From NCBI GenBank assembly GCA_964437725.1, contig CAYTIB010000048.1, forward strand, positions 43,728 through 107,727: 64,000 bases of DNA. The letters run 5' to 3'. This DNA is from CAYTIB01 sp964437725 (GTDB lineage Bacteria; UBA8248; JACPRG01; G963555815). Shown here piece after piece: positions 45,996-54,769 of this stretch (within the stretch, counting starts at the first letter, position 1; each line of letters starts with the position of its first letter). The position numbers and the translations under genes were made by a program. The notes under the pieces were generated by a model that was not told the origin of the DNA, did no database searches, and saw only the letters and a list, made by a program, of their open reading frames with translations.

Positions 45996-46204
45996 TACTG
46001 GATCGGTTCTGGATATGCAAAAAGGATGGGAGTATTTCAAAGCTACATTAAGGCATATATGTGGTTTGCCCTTGCCGCCAGAAATGGATCTGAAAAAGCA
46101 GTGATGGCCGGGATAAATTAGAAAAGAAAATGGACCGTGGGGAAGTCAAGAAAGCACTAAGGCTTACCCGTAGGTGTGTAAAGAAAAAGTATAAAGGCTG
46201 CTAA
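45996..46204 (+). pseudogene. Frameshifted remnant of a Sel1-repeat protein (C-terminal end)
   Basis: Two overlapping frames together recreate a Sel1-repeat end. The first reads GYAKRMGVFQSYIKAYMWFALAARNG-like text up to GCA-GTG-ATG-GCC, then runs into TAG at 46124 or thereabouts. The second frame continues DKLEKKMDRGEVKK and ends CVKKKYKGC with TAA at 46202-46204. The usual family end is AYMWFxLAAxNG...DxLxxxM...CxxxNYKGC. One missing base after GCC explains the break. No start codon or N-terminal repeats remain upstream, so this is a decayed fragment. Confidence 0.75.
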
Positions 46205-46232
46205 CTGGGGATCAAGGCAACGGAACTGACCC

Positions 46233-46637
46233 ATGAAAAAAATTATCCCGTTCACCACGCTTGCATTCCTTCTGGCATTCTCGTCTCCTAGCTTTGCCGA
46301 GTGGGCGTATGAGGGTGAGCACGCCTTTGCTTCTTGGTATTTAGATTTTGATTTGATAGAGAAAAAGCAAGGTTATGTGTATTACTGGATGTTGATTAAT
46401 CTTCTTTCCGGAAGATGCAAAGATGGACACCTGTCGAAAAAAGTCCATTTCAAACTTGATTGTAATACGATGAGAAAGAAGAAACTTACTACCTATTGGT
46501 ACATGGAGCCAGATGGGAAAGGACCTATTTCCTATTCCCATTCAACATTCGAAAAGAACAGGCTTAACCACCCTTTTAGCTCCGCTGAGGAGTACACCCG
46601 AAATAAAATCTGCGATTACGTAGAAAAAAACTTGTAG
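46233..46637 (+). CDS. Secreted surface-adhesin E-like small protein
   Basis: 134 residues. A clear signal peptide (MKKIIPFTTLAFLLAFSSPSFA, cleavage near residue 22) directs it out of the cytoplasm. The mature part has KQGYVYYWMLINLLS, VHFKLDCNTMRKKKLTTYWY and a final CDYVEKNL, a pattern like the surface-adhesin protein E family (two Cys far apart, VDC-like and final xxxC motifs). The match is weak, so treat it as a secreted protein of unknown role. It immediately follows the Sel1 remnant, which may once have belonged with it. Confidence 0.6.
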   Translation: MKKIIPFTTLAFLLAFSSPSFAEWAYEGEHAFASWYLDFDLIEKKQGYVYYWMLINLLSGRCKDGHLSKKVHFKLDCNTMRKKKLTTYWYMEPDGKGPISYSHSTFEKNRLNHPFSSAEEYTRNKICDYVEKNL

Positions 46638-46953
46638 CATCGTCACATATTTGGGCATGAGGAATCTCACGGAAGAAGGGTTCCGAGATGAATGAGAAAG
46701 TAAATTCCGGTGTTCAAGAAGGTCTGCAAGAATCGGAAGCAAGGAGAAAAGTAGACCTGAGGCCCGTTTGCACGGCAAAATAAAGCCATGAAAAAACCCT
46801 GCTGTGTGTGTTTTTGTGTGTTTCCTGAGAAGCATATATGTAAGTTATTGTAATATAAATAGTTACAGAACAGAATCTTTATACCAAACATGTATAATCT
46901 GATATTCATGGATTGTTTACGTAAGGCAACTATGATTTTTCAGGAGTTCGGGA
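46638..46953 (+). promoter_or_regulatory. Intergenic region with candidate promoter for the second molybdenum hydroxylase gene
   Basis: 316 nt without a convincing gene. A plus-strand TATAAT (46893-46898) preceded by TG lies about 55 nt before the ATG at 46954, but the -35 region is poor. A 21-codon Cys-rich frame at 46788-46853 (MKKPCCVCFCVFPEKHICK) has no ribosome site and falls in a GT-rich stretch, so I do not call it. Confidence 0.35.
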
Positions 46954-49251
46954 ATGGATGAAAATGGAGATTTGACTATCGTTGGAGCCGACCACTCCAA
47001 TGTGGATGGTTACCTGAAATCAACGGGACAAGCTGTCTACGGGGCTGACTTTGCACTGCCGGGTATGCTAGTTGGAAAATACCTACGGAGTCGGCACCCT
47101 CATGCAAAAATATTAAATATAGACACCTCACGGGCAGAACGCATGCGAGGCGTAAGAGCCGTTGCAACTGGGCAGGATTACCCGGTACGCTTCGGTATTT
47201 TGCTAAGGGATCAAACTTATATGGCCCTAGACCGGGTTCGATACGTTGGCGAACCGGTAGTTGGGGTTGCTGCCGTCGATCTGGATACGGCCATGGAGGC
47301 ACTCGAGTTAATCCACGTCGACTACGAACCCTTACCAGCACATTTCGACCCACTGGAATCAATGCAAGAGGACAAGTTCCTCATTCATCCAGAGATGGGG
47401 AATTACGTCTGCTCCGATGGCTTTAAAACTATCCCGGGCACTAACAAAGCGTATCACTTCAAAACCAGGACGGGCGATGTAGACAAGGGTTTTTTAGAAA
47501 GTGATCACGTGCACGAAGGTACATACCGGACACCCGCGGTCCACCACGTCTACATGGAGCCCAACGCCCATGTGGCTCAATATACTAAGGACGGCCGTCT
47601 CAATCTTTGGGCTAATACTCAAACCACTTACCTTTCAAGGCTAAAACTTTCGGAAAGCCTGGGCCTTCCGATGAGTAAAATTCGAGTCCACGCTACCTAT
47701 GTAGGGGGGGGGTTCGGAGGAAAACACTTCCAGGGGCAACCCGAAACTGTGGCCCTGGCCATGAAAGCAAACGGTGCGCCTGTAAAGGTTCAGTTCACCC
47801 GAGAGGAATCCTTTCAGGCAACTTCGCTCCGGCATCCATCCGTAATCACAATTCGAACAGGAGTCAAAAAGGACGGTACCCTAGTGGCTCGAAAGTGCAC
47901 AGTGGTAATGGATACTGGAGCTTTCAATGAGCGGGGAATCATGGTCACCAAAAATGGAAGTTATGCCTCGCCAGGTCCTTACAGAATTCCAAACGTTTGG
48001 ATCGACGGCTACACTGTTTATACGAACAAACCTGTCAGTGGGGCATTCCGAGGATTTGGTGTCCCACAGGTTTGCTGGGCACACGAGGTCCATACCGAGG
48101 AACTAACCGAGCAACTCGACATGGATCCCGTCGAGTTCCGCAGGAAAAACTATTTTCGCGAGGGCGACGTAAATTGGTCGGGAGAAAAGTTGGAAAGTGT
48201 CGGTGTAGAAGCATGCCTGGAGGCTGCATTTAAGTCTATCGACTGGCCTCGAAAGAGAAATCACAGCGGTAATATCCGACGAGGGCGCGGTATCGCCATC
48301 ATGCAAAAATCCGTGACGACGTTCGCCTCTGGAAGCACTTTAAAAATCAACGAGGATGGAACGGTCAACGTCCACGTGGCCGCCGTAGATTGTGGTCAAG
48401 GGTCGAATACAATGCTAGGTCAAATCGTAGCGGAGGAATTGGGAGTTCGCCCAGAGGATGTGGTAATGGCAAGTGCGGACACCGATGTTGGTCCTTTCGA
48501 CTGGGGAACCGCAGCTAGTCGCGTAACCTTCATCATGGGAACGGCTGTTCGTAGGGCCGCCATCGATGCTAGGAACCAGTTAATCGAACGCGCTGCTGAT
48601 CAAATGGAAGCACGACCAGAAGATCTGTTTATTCGTGACGGGATGATTCGGCTCAAAAGTGACCCCGAAGGGGGGATGCCGATTTCAGATATCTATATGG
48701 GAAACCATCGCCAGGGTGGGAAAGGGACTCCTATAATGGGAACAGGCACCCACACCTACGAAGTTACTCACCTGGATGAGAATGGTCACGGTACCAAGCC
48801 AACACCCTTTTGGCTACATGCGGCTCAGGCGGCAGAGGTAGAGGTGGACATCAACACGGGGGACGTAGTCGTCACAAAGCTAGTTGGGGCGCACGATGTG
48901 GGAAAAGCACTCAACCCCATCGCGTGTGAGGCACAAATCGAAGGGGCACTAGCGACAGGCCTAGGATATGCACTTTCCGAGGAGCTTCAATTCGATGGTG
49001 GGGAGTGCGTCAACGGAACGATGGCCGACTACAAGATTCCAACCATTCTCGACTGCCCTAGATTTACACCTCTTGTTATAGAGGTTCCCCACGCAGAAGG
49101 GCCCTACGGGGCAAAAGGACTCGGCGAACCGGGACTTGCCCCAACTGCGGCAGCCATCGCTAATGCCATTTACGATGCATGTGGTGTCCGTCTTCGTGAC
49201 CTGCCTATGACTTCTGAAAAGATCTATTCGGCAATTCAGAAACTCGGATAA
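46954..49251 (+). CDS. Xanthine dehydrogenase-family molybdopterin-binding subunit (copy 2)
   Basis: 765 residues, normal large-subunit length. GADFALPGMLVGKYLRSRHPHAKI opens the first domain, and YVGGGFGGKH, AFRGFGVPQVC, VDCGQGSNTMLGQ and GPYGAKGLGEPGLAPTAAAI are the cofactor and catalytic motifs, all intact including the terminal Glu in GLGE. It should hydroxylate a carbon next to a ring nitrogen or carbonyl, or act as a related Mo hydroxylase. CAGGAG lies 9 nt upstream of the ATG. No medium (FAD) or small (2Fe-2S) subunit gene is beside it. It converges with a UbiD-family gene at 49280. Confidence 0.92.
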   Translation: MDENGDLTIVGADHSNVDGYLKSTGQAVYGADFALPGMLVGKYLRSRHPHAKILNIDTSRAERMRGVRAVATGQDYPVRFGILLRDQTYMALDRVRYVGEPVVGVAAVDLDTAMEALELIHVDYEPLPAHFDPLESMQEDKFLIHPEMGNYVCSDGFKTIPGTNKAYHFKTRTGDVDKGFLESDHVHEGTYRTPAVHHVYMEPNAHVAQYTKDGRLNLWANTQTTYLSRLKLSESLGLPMSKIRVHATYVGGGFGGKHFQGQPETVALAMKANGAPVKVQFTREESFQATSLRHPSVITIRTGVKKDGTLVARKCTVVMDTGAFNERGIMVTKNGSYASPGPYRIPNVWIDGYTVYTNKPVSGAFRGFGVPQVCWAHEVHTEELTEQLDMDPVEFRRKNYFREGDVNWSGEKLESVGVEACLEAAFKSIDWPRKRNHSGNIRRGRGIAIMQKSVTTFASGSTLKINEDGTVNVHVAAVDCGQGSNTMLGQIVAEELGVRPEDVVMASADTDVGPFDWGTAASRVTFIMGTAVRRAAIDARNQLIERAADQMEARPEDLFIRDGMIRLKSDPEGGMPISDIYMGNHRQGGKGTPIMGTGTHTYEVTHLDENGHGTKPTPFWLHAAQAAEVEVDINTGDVVVTKLVGAHDVGKALNPIACEAQIEGALATGLGYALSEELQFDGGECVNGTMADYKIPTILDCPRFTPLVIEVPHAEGPYGAKGLGEPGLAPTAAAIANAIYDACGVRLRDLPMTSEKIYSAIQKLG

Positions 49252-49279
49252 AAAAACGTCCACTTTCACCTAATTTTTC

Positions 49280-50662
49280 CTACCCTGATTTATTATCTAA
49301 TCCATGCATCATGGCCAAGAGATCAGGAATTTTTTCCATCCCCCGGAAAGCAGGGGTATCTGCAAAGGGTTTGTCAAAAGGACGCGCAGCATCAATTCCC
49401 ATTGCAGAACCGATCTCCTGCTGGGGGTAGGCTGGATCCAGTGCAGGAGTGTTGTATCCCGGAACAATAATCACATCATCCGCAGGACGGACCCTCGTCG
49501 AAATCGCCCAGAGAACCTGGACGTGATCAAAAATATCGATATCATCATCCAGAACAACCACGAATTTTGGGCGCTTCGGGCTCGCCATGGCCGCAAGAAT
49601 CACGCCTCGGGCCTCCGCTGGATAGCTCTGGCGGTTGATACTAATAAAAACCATGAAATCCACACATCCCGCCGCGGTGTAATGTACCTTCTGCACCCCC
49701 GGGAAGTTTCTTTTAAGATCCTGATACATTGTAACCTCGTGGGGGATCTGCTTCAGAAAATGATTTTCCGTCATCGGCATCCCCGTCAAACCAGCGTGGT
49801 AGACAGGATTCCGGCGATGGGTAATAGCCGTTACTTCCATTATGGGTGAATGAGTAATATCTCCGTAATATCCGCTGTATTCTCCAAAGGGACCATGGTC
49901 CTCCCTATGCTCGGGATGGAGAAGGCCCTCGAAGACGATTTCTGTCGTCGCGGGGACTTCCAGATCGACCGTCTCACATTTAACTACGTCCACCGGCTTA
50001 CCCCGAAGGCCACCCGCTATCTCTACTTCATCGACACCATAGGGAGCGCCTATCTGAGTTGCCAGCATAACCACCGGATCGCAACCCATAGCAACGGCCA
50101 CTTCTAGCGGCTCACCTTTTGCTCTCGCCTTATTGTGCTGAAGCGTTAAGTGGTGATGTTTTTCCGCATGTATGGAAAACTCACGTTTACCGCAGTGATG
50201 CATTCGATAAATTGAAGCATTTTTAGTGCCGTCCTCCGGATCTTTACTAATCTGAATCCCATGGGTAACAAAAGCACCGCCATCTTGCTCTGAGTAGATT
50301 GGTATAGGCAGTCGACCGAGATCGATTTCTTCCCCTGTCAGGATAACCTCCTTACACGGACCCGTATCCACAAGGGAAGGTTGTAACGGATGCTCGAGGC
50401 CATACCCGAAGCTGTCATATATACTGTCTGAGTCTTCTTCCAGGGCCATTAGAACTCGTCTCCGACTCGCGAAAATCCCTCCGACCATTGTCATATCCGA
50501 ACCCTTAACGTTCTCGAAGAAAATAGCGGGTCCTTGCTGATCAGATGTCTTACGAATATAAGAGCCGACCTCGTAGGCAGGATCTACCTCATTGTTAATT
50601 CGGATAAGTTCCTTCCTCTCCTCCAAATATCCACAAAAATCACGTGGGTCATCAAATGGCAT
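49280..50662 (-). CDS. UbiD family decarboxylase (copy 1)
   Basis: 460 residues. UbiD enzymes use prenylated FMN, made by UbiX, to remove or add CO2 on aromatic and unsaturated acids. PFDDPRDFCGYLEERKELIRI opens the family, NASIYRMHHCGKREF and HHHLTLQHNKARAKGEPLEVAVAMGCDP lie in the prFMN domain, and DLEVPATTEIVFEGLL then HGPFGEYSGYYG hold the catalytic acidic residues. VVLDDDIDIFD marks the C-terminal segment. GAGGAGG precedes the ATG. UbiX is not in the window. Confidence 0.92.
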   Translation of the reverse strand: MPFDDPRDFCGYLEERKELIRINNEVDPAYEVGSYIRKTSDQQGPAIFFENVKGSDMTMVGGIFASRRRVLMALEEDSDSIYDSFGYGLEHPLQPSLVDTGPCKEVILTGEEIDLGRLPIPIYSEQDGGAFVTHGIQISKDPEDGTKNASIYRMHHCGKREFSIHAEKHHHLTLQHNKARAKGEPLEVAVAMGCDPVVMLATQIGAPYGVDEVEIAGGLRGKPVDVVKCETVDLEVPATTEIVFEGLLHPEHREDHGPFGEYSGYYGDITHSPIMEVTAITHRRNPVYHAGLTGMPMTENHFLKQIPHEVTMYQDLKRNFPGVQKVHYTAAGCVDFMVFISINRQSYPAEARGVILAAMASPKRPKFVVVLDDDIDIFDHVQVLWAISTRVRPADDVIIVPGYNTPALDPAYPQQEIGSAMGIDAARPFDKPFADTPAFRGMEKIPDLLAMMHGLDNKSG

Positions 50663-50951
50663 GATGCGTCCTCCTCAAGTTACTCGTCCAGAAACCCAAT
50701 GGTTTTCTCCGCGTAGACACCCCTTGGGGGGATAATCTCGTACAATACCGGTGCTCCTTTGTATACTGGATGAACCTTTTGATGTCTATCACCAACACAC
50801 AAAGTACGAAACTAATCGCCCCCTGGGACACCCGATAACTTTATCTTGCATGAGATGTTCCACCTGAGTATTCTGCTAGGAGTTTACATTAATACTTGAT
50901 AAAATGCCGTCAGAATCCAAATGCAATAGTTTATGACCTCATCTTGAAAGG

Positions 50952-53303
50952 ATGACCGGAATGAGTAAGGCTACTAGCCAAGAAGCGGCCCATTATGACT
51001 ACCTTGGCGCCTCCTACGAGAGGGGAGATGGTCATGAAAAAGCCAGAGGGATGGCCACATATGGTACGGACTTGAGCCGCCCTGGCATGCTCCATGGAAA
51101 AATACTTCGGAGTCCCAAAGCTCATGCCCTCATTCGAAACATCAATACGGAAAAGGCTGAGCGCCTAAAAGGAGTCCATGCTGTTGTTACAGGGAAGGAT
51201 TATCCGGATTCTCAATGGGGAGCCCATCTCGCAGACCAAACTATTTACGGGATTGATCGCGTCCGCTTTGTAGGAGAAGCCGTCGCAGGGGTCGCTGCTA
51301 TTGATGAGGACACAGCAGCAGAGGCAATTGGGCTTATTGAAGTCGAATACGAAGATCTTCCCGCCATCTTCGACCCAGAAGAAGCCATGAAACCCGATGC
51401 GACTCTCATCCACCCTGATTTGGATAAATACCATTTCAACGAACACGTCCTCGTTAAACAACCGGGTACGAACATTGCTAATCTAACCCGTGTCCGTAAG
51501 GGAGACATCGACGAGGGACTCCGCAAGGCAGACCACGTTTTTGAGGGAACTTATACAATCCCTATGGTTCAACACGTCTGCATGGAACCTCATGTCTGCA
51601 TTGCAGAATTCAACGCCCAGAAAAAGCTGAATATCTGGAGTAGTACTCAGGGGCTCTACCTTGCCCGTGAGCATGTTGCAAGCGGGCTAAAACTCCCACA
51701 AAGCGACGTCCGGGTCATTACGATGTACGTGGGTGGGGCATTCGGCGGAAAAATTAGCGGACTCACAGAGGGGTTAGCCGGATCGCTCACTTTAAAAACA
51801 GACTGCCGCCCTGTCAGGTTGGAAATGACAAGAGATGAGGAATTTATTTCAACCTTTGTCCGTCAGCCTATGACCACGGAAATCAAAACTGGCGTAATGG
51901 ACGATGGCACTTTCGTTGCTCGAAAGCTCCGGCTCATCTGGGATACGGGGGCCTACGGAGATTATGAGATTTTGGTCTCGCGGGCCGCGGGAATCTCCTC
52001 AAGCGGGCCTTATCGGATTCCTAACGTCTGGATCGACTCCTATTGTGTTTATACCAACAAGCCCGTTGCCGGAGCTTATAGAGGATTTGGTGTACCGGAA
52101 ACCTGTTTCGCCTACGAAGGGCAACTCGACGTCATCGCTCAAGAGCTTGGGATAGACCCCATCGAGCTACGTATGAAGAATGGTGTCGAAACGGGGGACC
52201 AAACTTCAACAGGGCAGGTTCTTAAAGGGTGTGGATTGAAGGAATGCATCCAGAAGGCCCACGATGCCTTGCATCTTAAGCCTCTTGACTCGCCTACTCC
52301 AGGAAAACGGCGAGGACGGGGGGTGTCGTGTATGTGGAAGTTTACAAACGGCTATGCTCACGTTTCAGCCGGCCTCAAGATCAATGAGGACGGGAGCGCC
52401 GTACTGCTAACAAGTTCTGTGGAGCACGGACAGGGTGCCCATACTGCTTTGCGGCAGATGGCGGGGGAAGCTCTAGGAATAAGTCCAGACAAGATTGGCA
52501 TTGCCCATCCTGACACAGGTGTTAGCCCTTACGGATGGGAAACTTCTTCCAGTAAGTCGATTTACTATGATGGAAACGCCATTCAGGACGCTGCAGCAGA
52601 TTGCAAACGACAACTCTTCGAAGTAGCCGCACTTAAACTTGAAGCAGATCCGGCGGACCTGGAAACGAATGACGGACAGGTGTTCGTGAAGGGGTCTTCG
52701 GAGCGCTCTGTCTCTTTTGAAGACTGCGCTATGGGTATGCCCGGCCCTGATGGCCAGTTTGTCGGCGGACCAATTCTAGGAACAGGGCATTTCACCCCCC
52801 TAGAGCAAACCGGCCTTGATCCCCAGACTGGCCAAGGGAAACAACCGGGTGCATTTTGGATGTTTGCCGCCCAAGGCGCCGAGGTCGAAATCGACGAGGC
52901 AACCGGTCAAGTGACCATTCTCAACTTGACTGCTGCACATGACGTGGGTAAGGCAATCAACATGGATGGATGTACGGGACAGATCGAGGGCGCGCTCGGT
53001 CAAGGAATCGGTCAGTCCATGTTCGAAGAAATGATTGTCGAAGATGGAATCGTCACAAACCCAACACTGATGGATTACAAGATCCCATGCACGCTCGACC
53101 TCCCGAATATGGTTCCCATGGTGGTCGAAGAGCCCCATCCAGAAGGTCCATGGGGAGCAAAGGGTGTGGGCGAACCTGGACTGGCCCCGACTGCCCCATG
53201 CATTGCGAGCGCCATTTACGATGCGCTTGGAATTCAGATCAGAGTCATCCCTTTCCGGCCTGAGCGTGTTCTAAGCATCATCGAAGGCAAGAATTACGAA
53301 TAA
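50952..53303 (+). CDS. Xanthine dehydrogenase-family molybdopterin-binding subunit (copy 3)
   Basis: 783 residues. ARGMATYGTDLSRPGMLHGKILRSPKAHALI, YVGGAFGGKIS, AYRGFGVPETCFAYEG, VEHGQGAHTALRQ and GPWGAKGVGEPGLAPTAPCI are present, with the catalytic Glu intact; one Gly of the VGGGFGG loop is Ala. Starts at 50952 and 50961 (with AAAGG 9 nt before) are both plausible. It lies 289 nt from the divergent UbiD gene at 49280-50662 and 30 nt before the convergent RidA gene. As with the other copies, the iron-sulfur and FAD partners are missing. Confidence 0.92.
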   Translation: MTGMSKATSQEAAHYDYLGASYERGDGHEKARGMATYGTDLSRPGMLHGKILRSPKAHALIRNINTEKAERLKGVHAVVTGKDYPDSQWGAHLADQTIYGIDRVRFVGEAVAGVAAIDEDTAAEAIGLIEVEYEDLPAIFDPEEAMKPDATLIHPDLDKYHFNEHVLVKQPGTNIANLTRVRKGDIDEGLRKADHVFEGTYTIPMVQHVCMEPHVCIAEFNAQKKLNIWSSTQGLYLAREHVASGLKLPQSDVRVITMYVGGAFGGKISGLTEGLAGSLTLKTDCRPVRLEMTRDEEFISTFVRQPMTTEIKTGVMDDGTFVARKLRLIWDTGAYGDYEILVSRAAGISSSGPYRIPNVWIDSYCVYTNKPVAGAYRGFGVPETCFAYEGQLDVIAQELGIDPIELRMKNGVETGDQTSTGQVLKGCGLKECIQKAHDALHLKPLDSPTPGKRRGRGVSCMWKFTNGYAHVSAGLKINEDGSAVLLTSSVEHGQGAHTALRQMAGEALGISPDKIGIAHPDTGVSPYGWETSSSKSIYYDGNAIQDAAADCKRQLFEVAALKLEADPADLETNDGQVFVKGSSERSVSFEDCAMGMPGPDGQFVGGPILGTGHFTPLEQTGLDPQTGQGKQPGAFWMFAAQGAEVEIDEATGQVTILNLTAAHDVGKAINMDGCTGQIEGALGQGIGQSMFEEMIVEDGIVTNPTLMDYKIPCTLDLPNMVPMVVEEPHPEGPWGAKGVGEPGLAPTAPCIASAIYDALGIQIRVIPFRPERVLSIIEGKNYE

Positions 53304-53333
53304 AAGGGTGGAAAAGAATCTTTATATCCCCCC

Positions 53334-53792
53334 CTAGTCGAAAACAGCCGTGGCTTCTACCTCAATCATCATATCAGGCGTCATCAGGCCCGCCACCATG
53401 ATTGAAGTCACGCAGGGTAGCTCCTTCGTTTTGGAGTACTTTTGGAAAAACGTTCCCCGGGCGGGCACTCCTTTATTCCAAAATTGATCTCGGTCGGTGA
53501 AATAAAAAATAAAATGAACAATGTCATCGACGGTGGCCCCCGCTTCTTCCACCGTCATACGCACGTTCTCTAGGGCTTGGGTCATCTGCGCCCCCATATC
53601 TCCCTTTCCAACAATCCCCTCGGTCGAAATGGCTGGATAGCCTGACATCCGTAAAGTCTTGCCTCCCTCTGTGACTACCGCGTGGCCAATGCCAACGTTA
53701 TTACCGAATCCGAAATTGGGTGCAACGGTCATAACCGACTCTTTGTACATGTCAACAACTTCTGGAATCGTAATGTTCGTCCTTTCAACCAT
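53334..53792 (-). CDS. RidA/YjgF/YER057c/UK114 family protein
   Basis: About 152 residues. MGAQMTQALENVRMTVEEAGATVDDIVHFIFYFTDRDQF and PCVTSIMVAGLMTPDMMIEVEATAVFD are the conserved RidA blocks. RidA hydrolyses reactive enamine/imine intermediates; paralogues in catabolic clusters act as deaminases on aminoacrylate- or aminomuconate-type compounds. The usual catalytic Arg (R-x-C/T near VxxxPxxAR) is replaced by PCVTS without Arg, so the activity is uncertain. ATG at 53792 has GGAG 10 nt upstream; GTG at 53798 is the alternative. Confidence 0.85.
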   Translation of the reverse strand: MVERTNITIPEVVDMYKESVMTVAPNFGFGNNVGIGHAVVTEGGKTLRMSGYPAISTEGIVGKGDMGAQMTQALENVRMTVEEAGATVDDIVHFIFYFTDRDQFWNKGVPARGTFFQKYSKTKELPCVTSIMVAGLMTPDMMIEVEATAVFD

Positions 53793-53951
53793 GACCACTC
53801 TTCTCCTTTAGAATAGTTACTTTAAGGACCCACACAAAAAGATTACTTTTGCCTCCGAAATCATGCGAAAAACGAAGTGTTTCACCGTCAATAGAACCCC
53901 ATGGAAAATTGCAATTGAACGTCGAAAAAAACCGCCTAAATTGCCGGGCAC

Positions 53952-54704
53952 TTACAGCCACTTGATCAACCATTCAGGCGTAAATCTCAGTGCATAGCTA
54001 TTAAGAGCCGTGAGTTGTCCCGTCAAAATCAGAACACCCATAAGAATTAAAATTATTCCACCGGACTTCTGCACGGCCGGGAGCAATCGTTTGAATCTCT
54101 GAAAGAAACCTAGAAAACCGTTGAAGGCAACAGCTGCTAAAAGGAAAGGTATAGCAAGCCCAACAGAATAAGTGGTCAATAAAAAAACACCCTTTTCGGC
54201 CTCAATAGCTGCTAATGTCAGGATAGACCCAAGGATCGGTCCAATGCACGGGGTCCAACCAATTCCGAAAGAGAGCCCCACCAAAAATGCACCCGTATAA
54301 CCCACAGCGCGAGTCCCGATATTCCCATCCAGGGGCTGAAAATATCGCTTCAAAATTCCAATTTTAAGTAATCCTGTAAGGAACAAACCGAACAATAGGA
54401 CAAGTGTCCCACCAAAATAGTTCAGCCCATCACGAATCCCCATTAAGCTTTTTGTTAACGCGGTTACCGAGGCACCCAACAGTATAAAGATTAGGGAAAA
54501 ACCACTTACAAAGAGAAAAGCACTGAGAAAAATTCTTTTTCTGAGACACCAATCTCGCGCTCCTGATCCTCCCAACTCTTCATAGGAAACACCTGAAACA
54601 ACCGAAAGGTAAGATGGTATCAATGGCAGTATGCAGGGTGAGAGAAAGGATAAAACGCCCCCTACGAACGCAACAAAGATAGAAACACTGTAGCTAGAAT
54701 CCAT
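53952..54704 (-). CDS. ccdA: Cytochrome c biogenesis protein CcdA (thiol-disulfide electron carrier)
   Basis: 250 residues with six membrane segments. The two signature cysteines are in FLSPCILPLIPSYLS and IGWTPCIGPILG. CcdA takes electrons from cytoplasmic thioredoxin and passes them to periplasmic thioredoxin-like proteins for cytochrome c maturation or disulfide reduction. It is 65 nt downstream of the UGA-containing TlpA-like gene on the same strand, its natural electron acceptor. ATG with GAAGGG about 10 nt upstream. Confidence 0.93.
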   Translation of the reverse strand: MDSSYSVSIFVAFVGGVLSFLSPCILPLIPSYLSVVSGVSYEELGGSGARDWCLRKRIFLSAFLFVSGFSLIFILLGASVTALTKSLMGIRDGLNYFGGTLVLLFGLFLTGLLKIGILKRYFQPLDGNIGTRAVGYTGAFLVGLSFGIGWTPCIGPILGSILTLAAIEAEKGVFLLTTYSVGLAIPFLLAAVAFNGFLGFFQRFKRLLPAVQKSGGIILILMGVLILTGQLTALNSYALRFTPEWLIKWL

Positions 54705-54769
54705 AGAAAATGACCCTTCACCTTTGTCACATATTGTTACGTCTGAACCAGCCAGACCGATCCATTCCC

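Noticed and set aside
46788..46853. 21-codon Cys-rich micropeptide frame
   Set aside because: Created by GT/TG repeats, with no Shine-Dalgarno sequence.
53785..53973. 62-codon minus-strand frame between RidA and CcdA
   Set aside because: It overlaps the ccdA end, has no recognisable family and no clear ribosome site.
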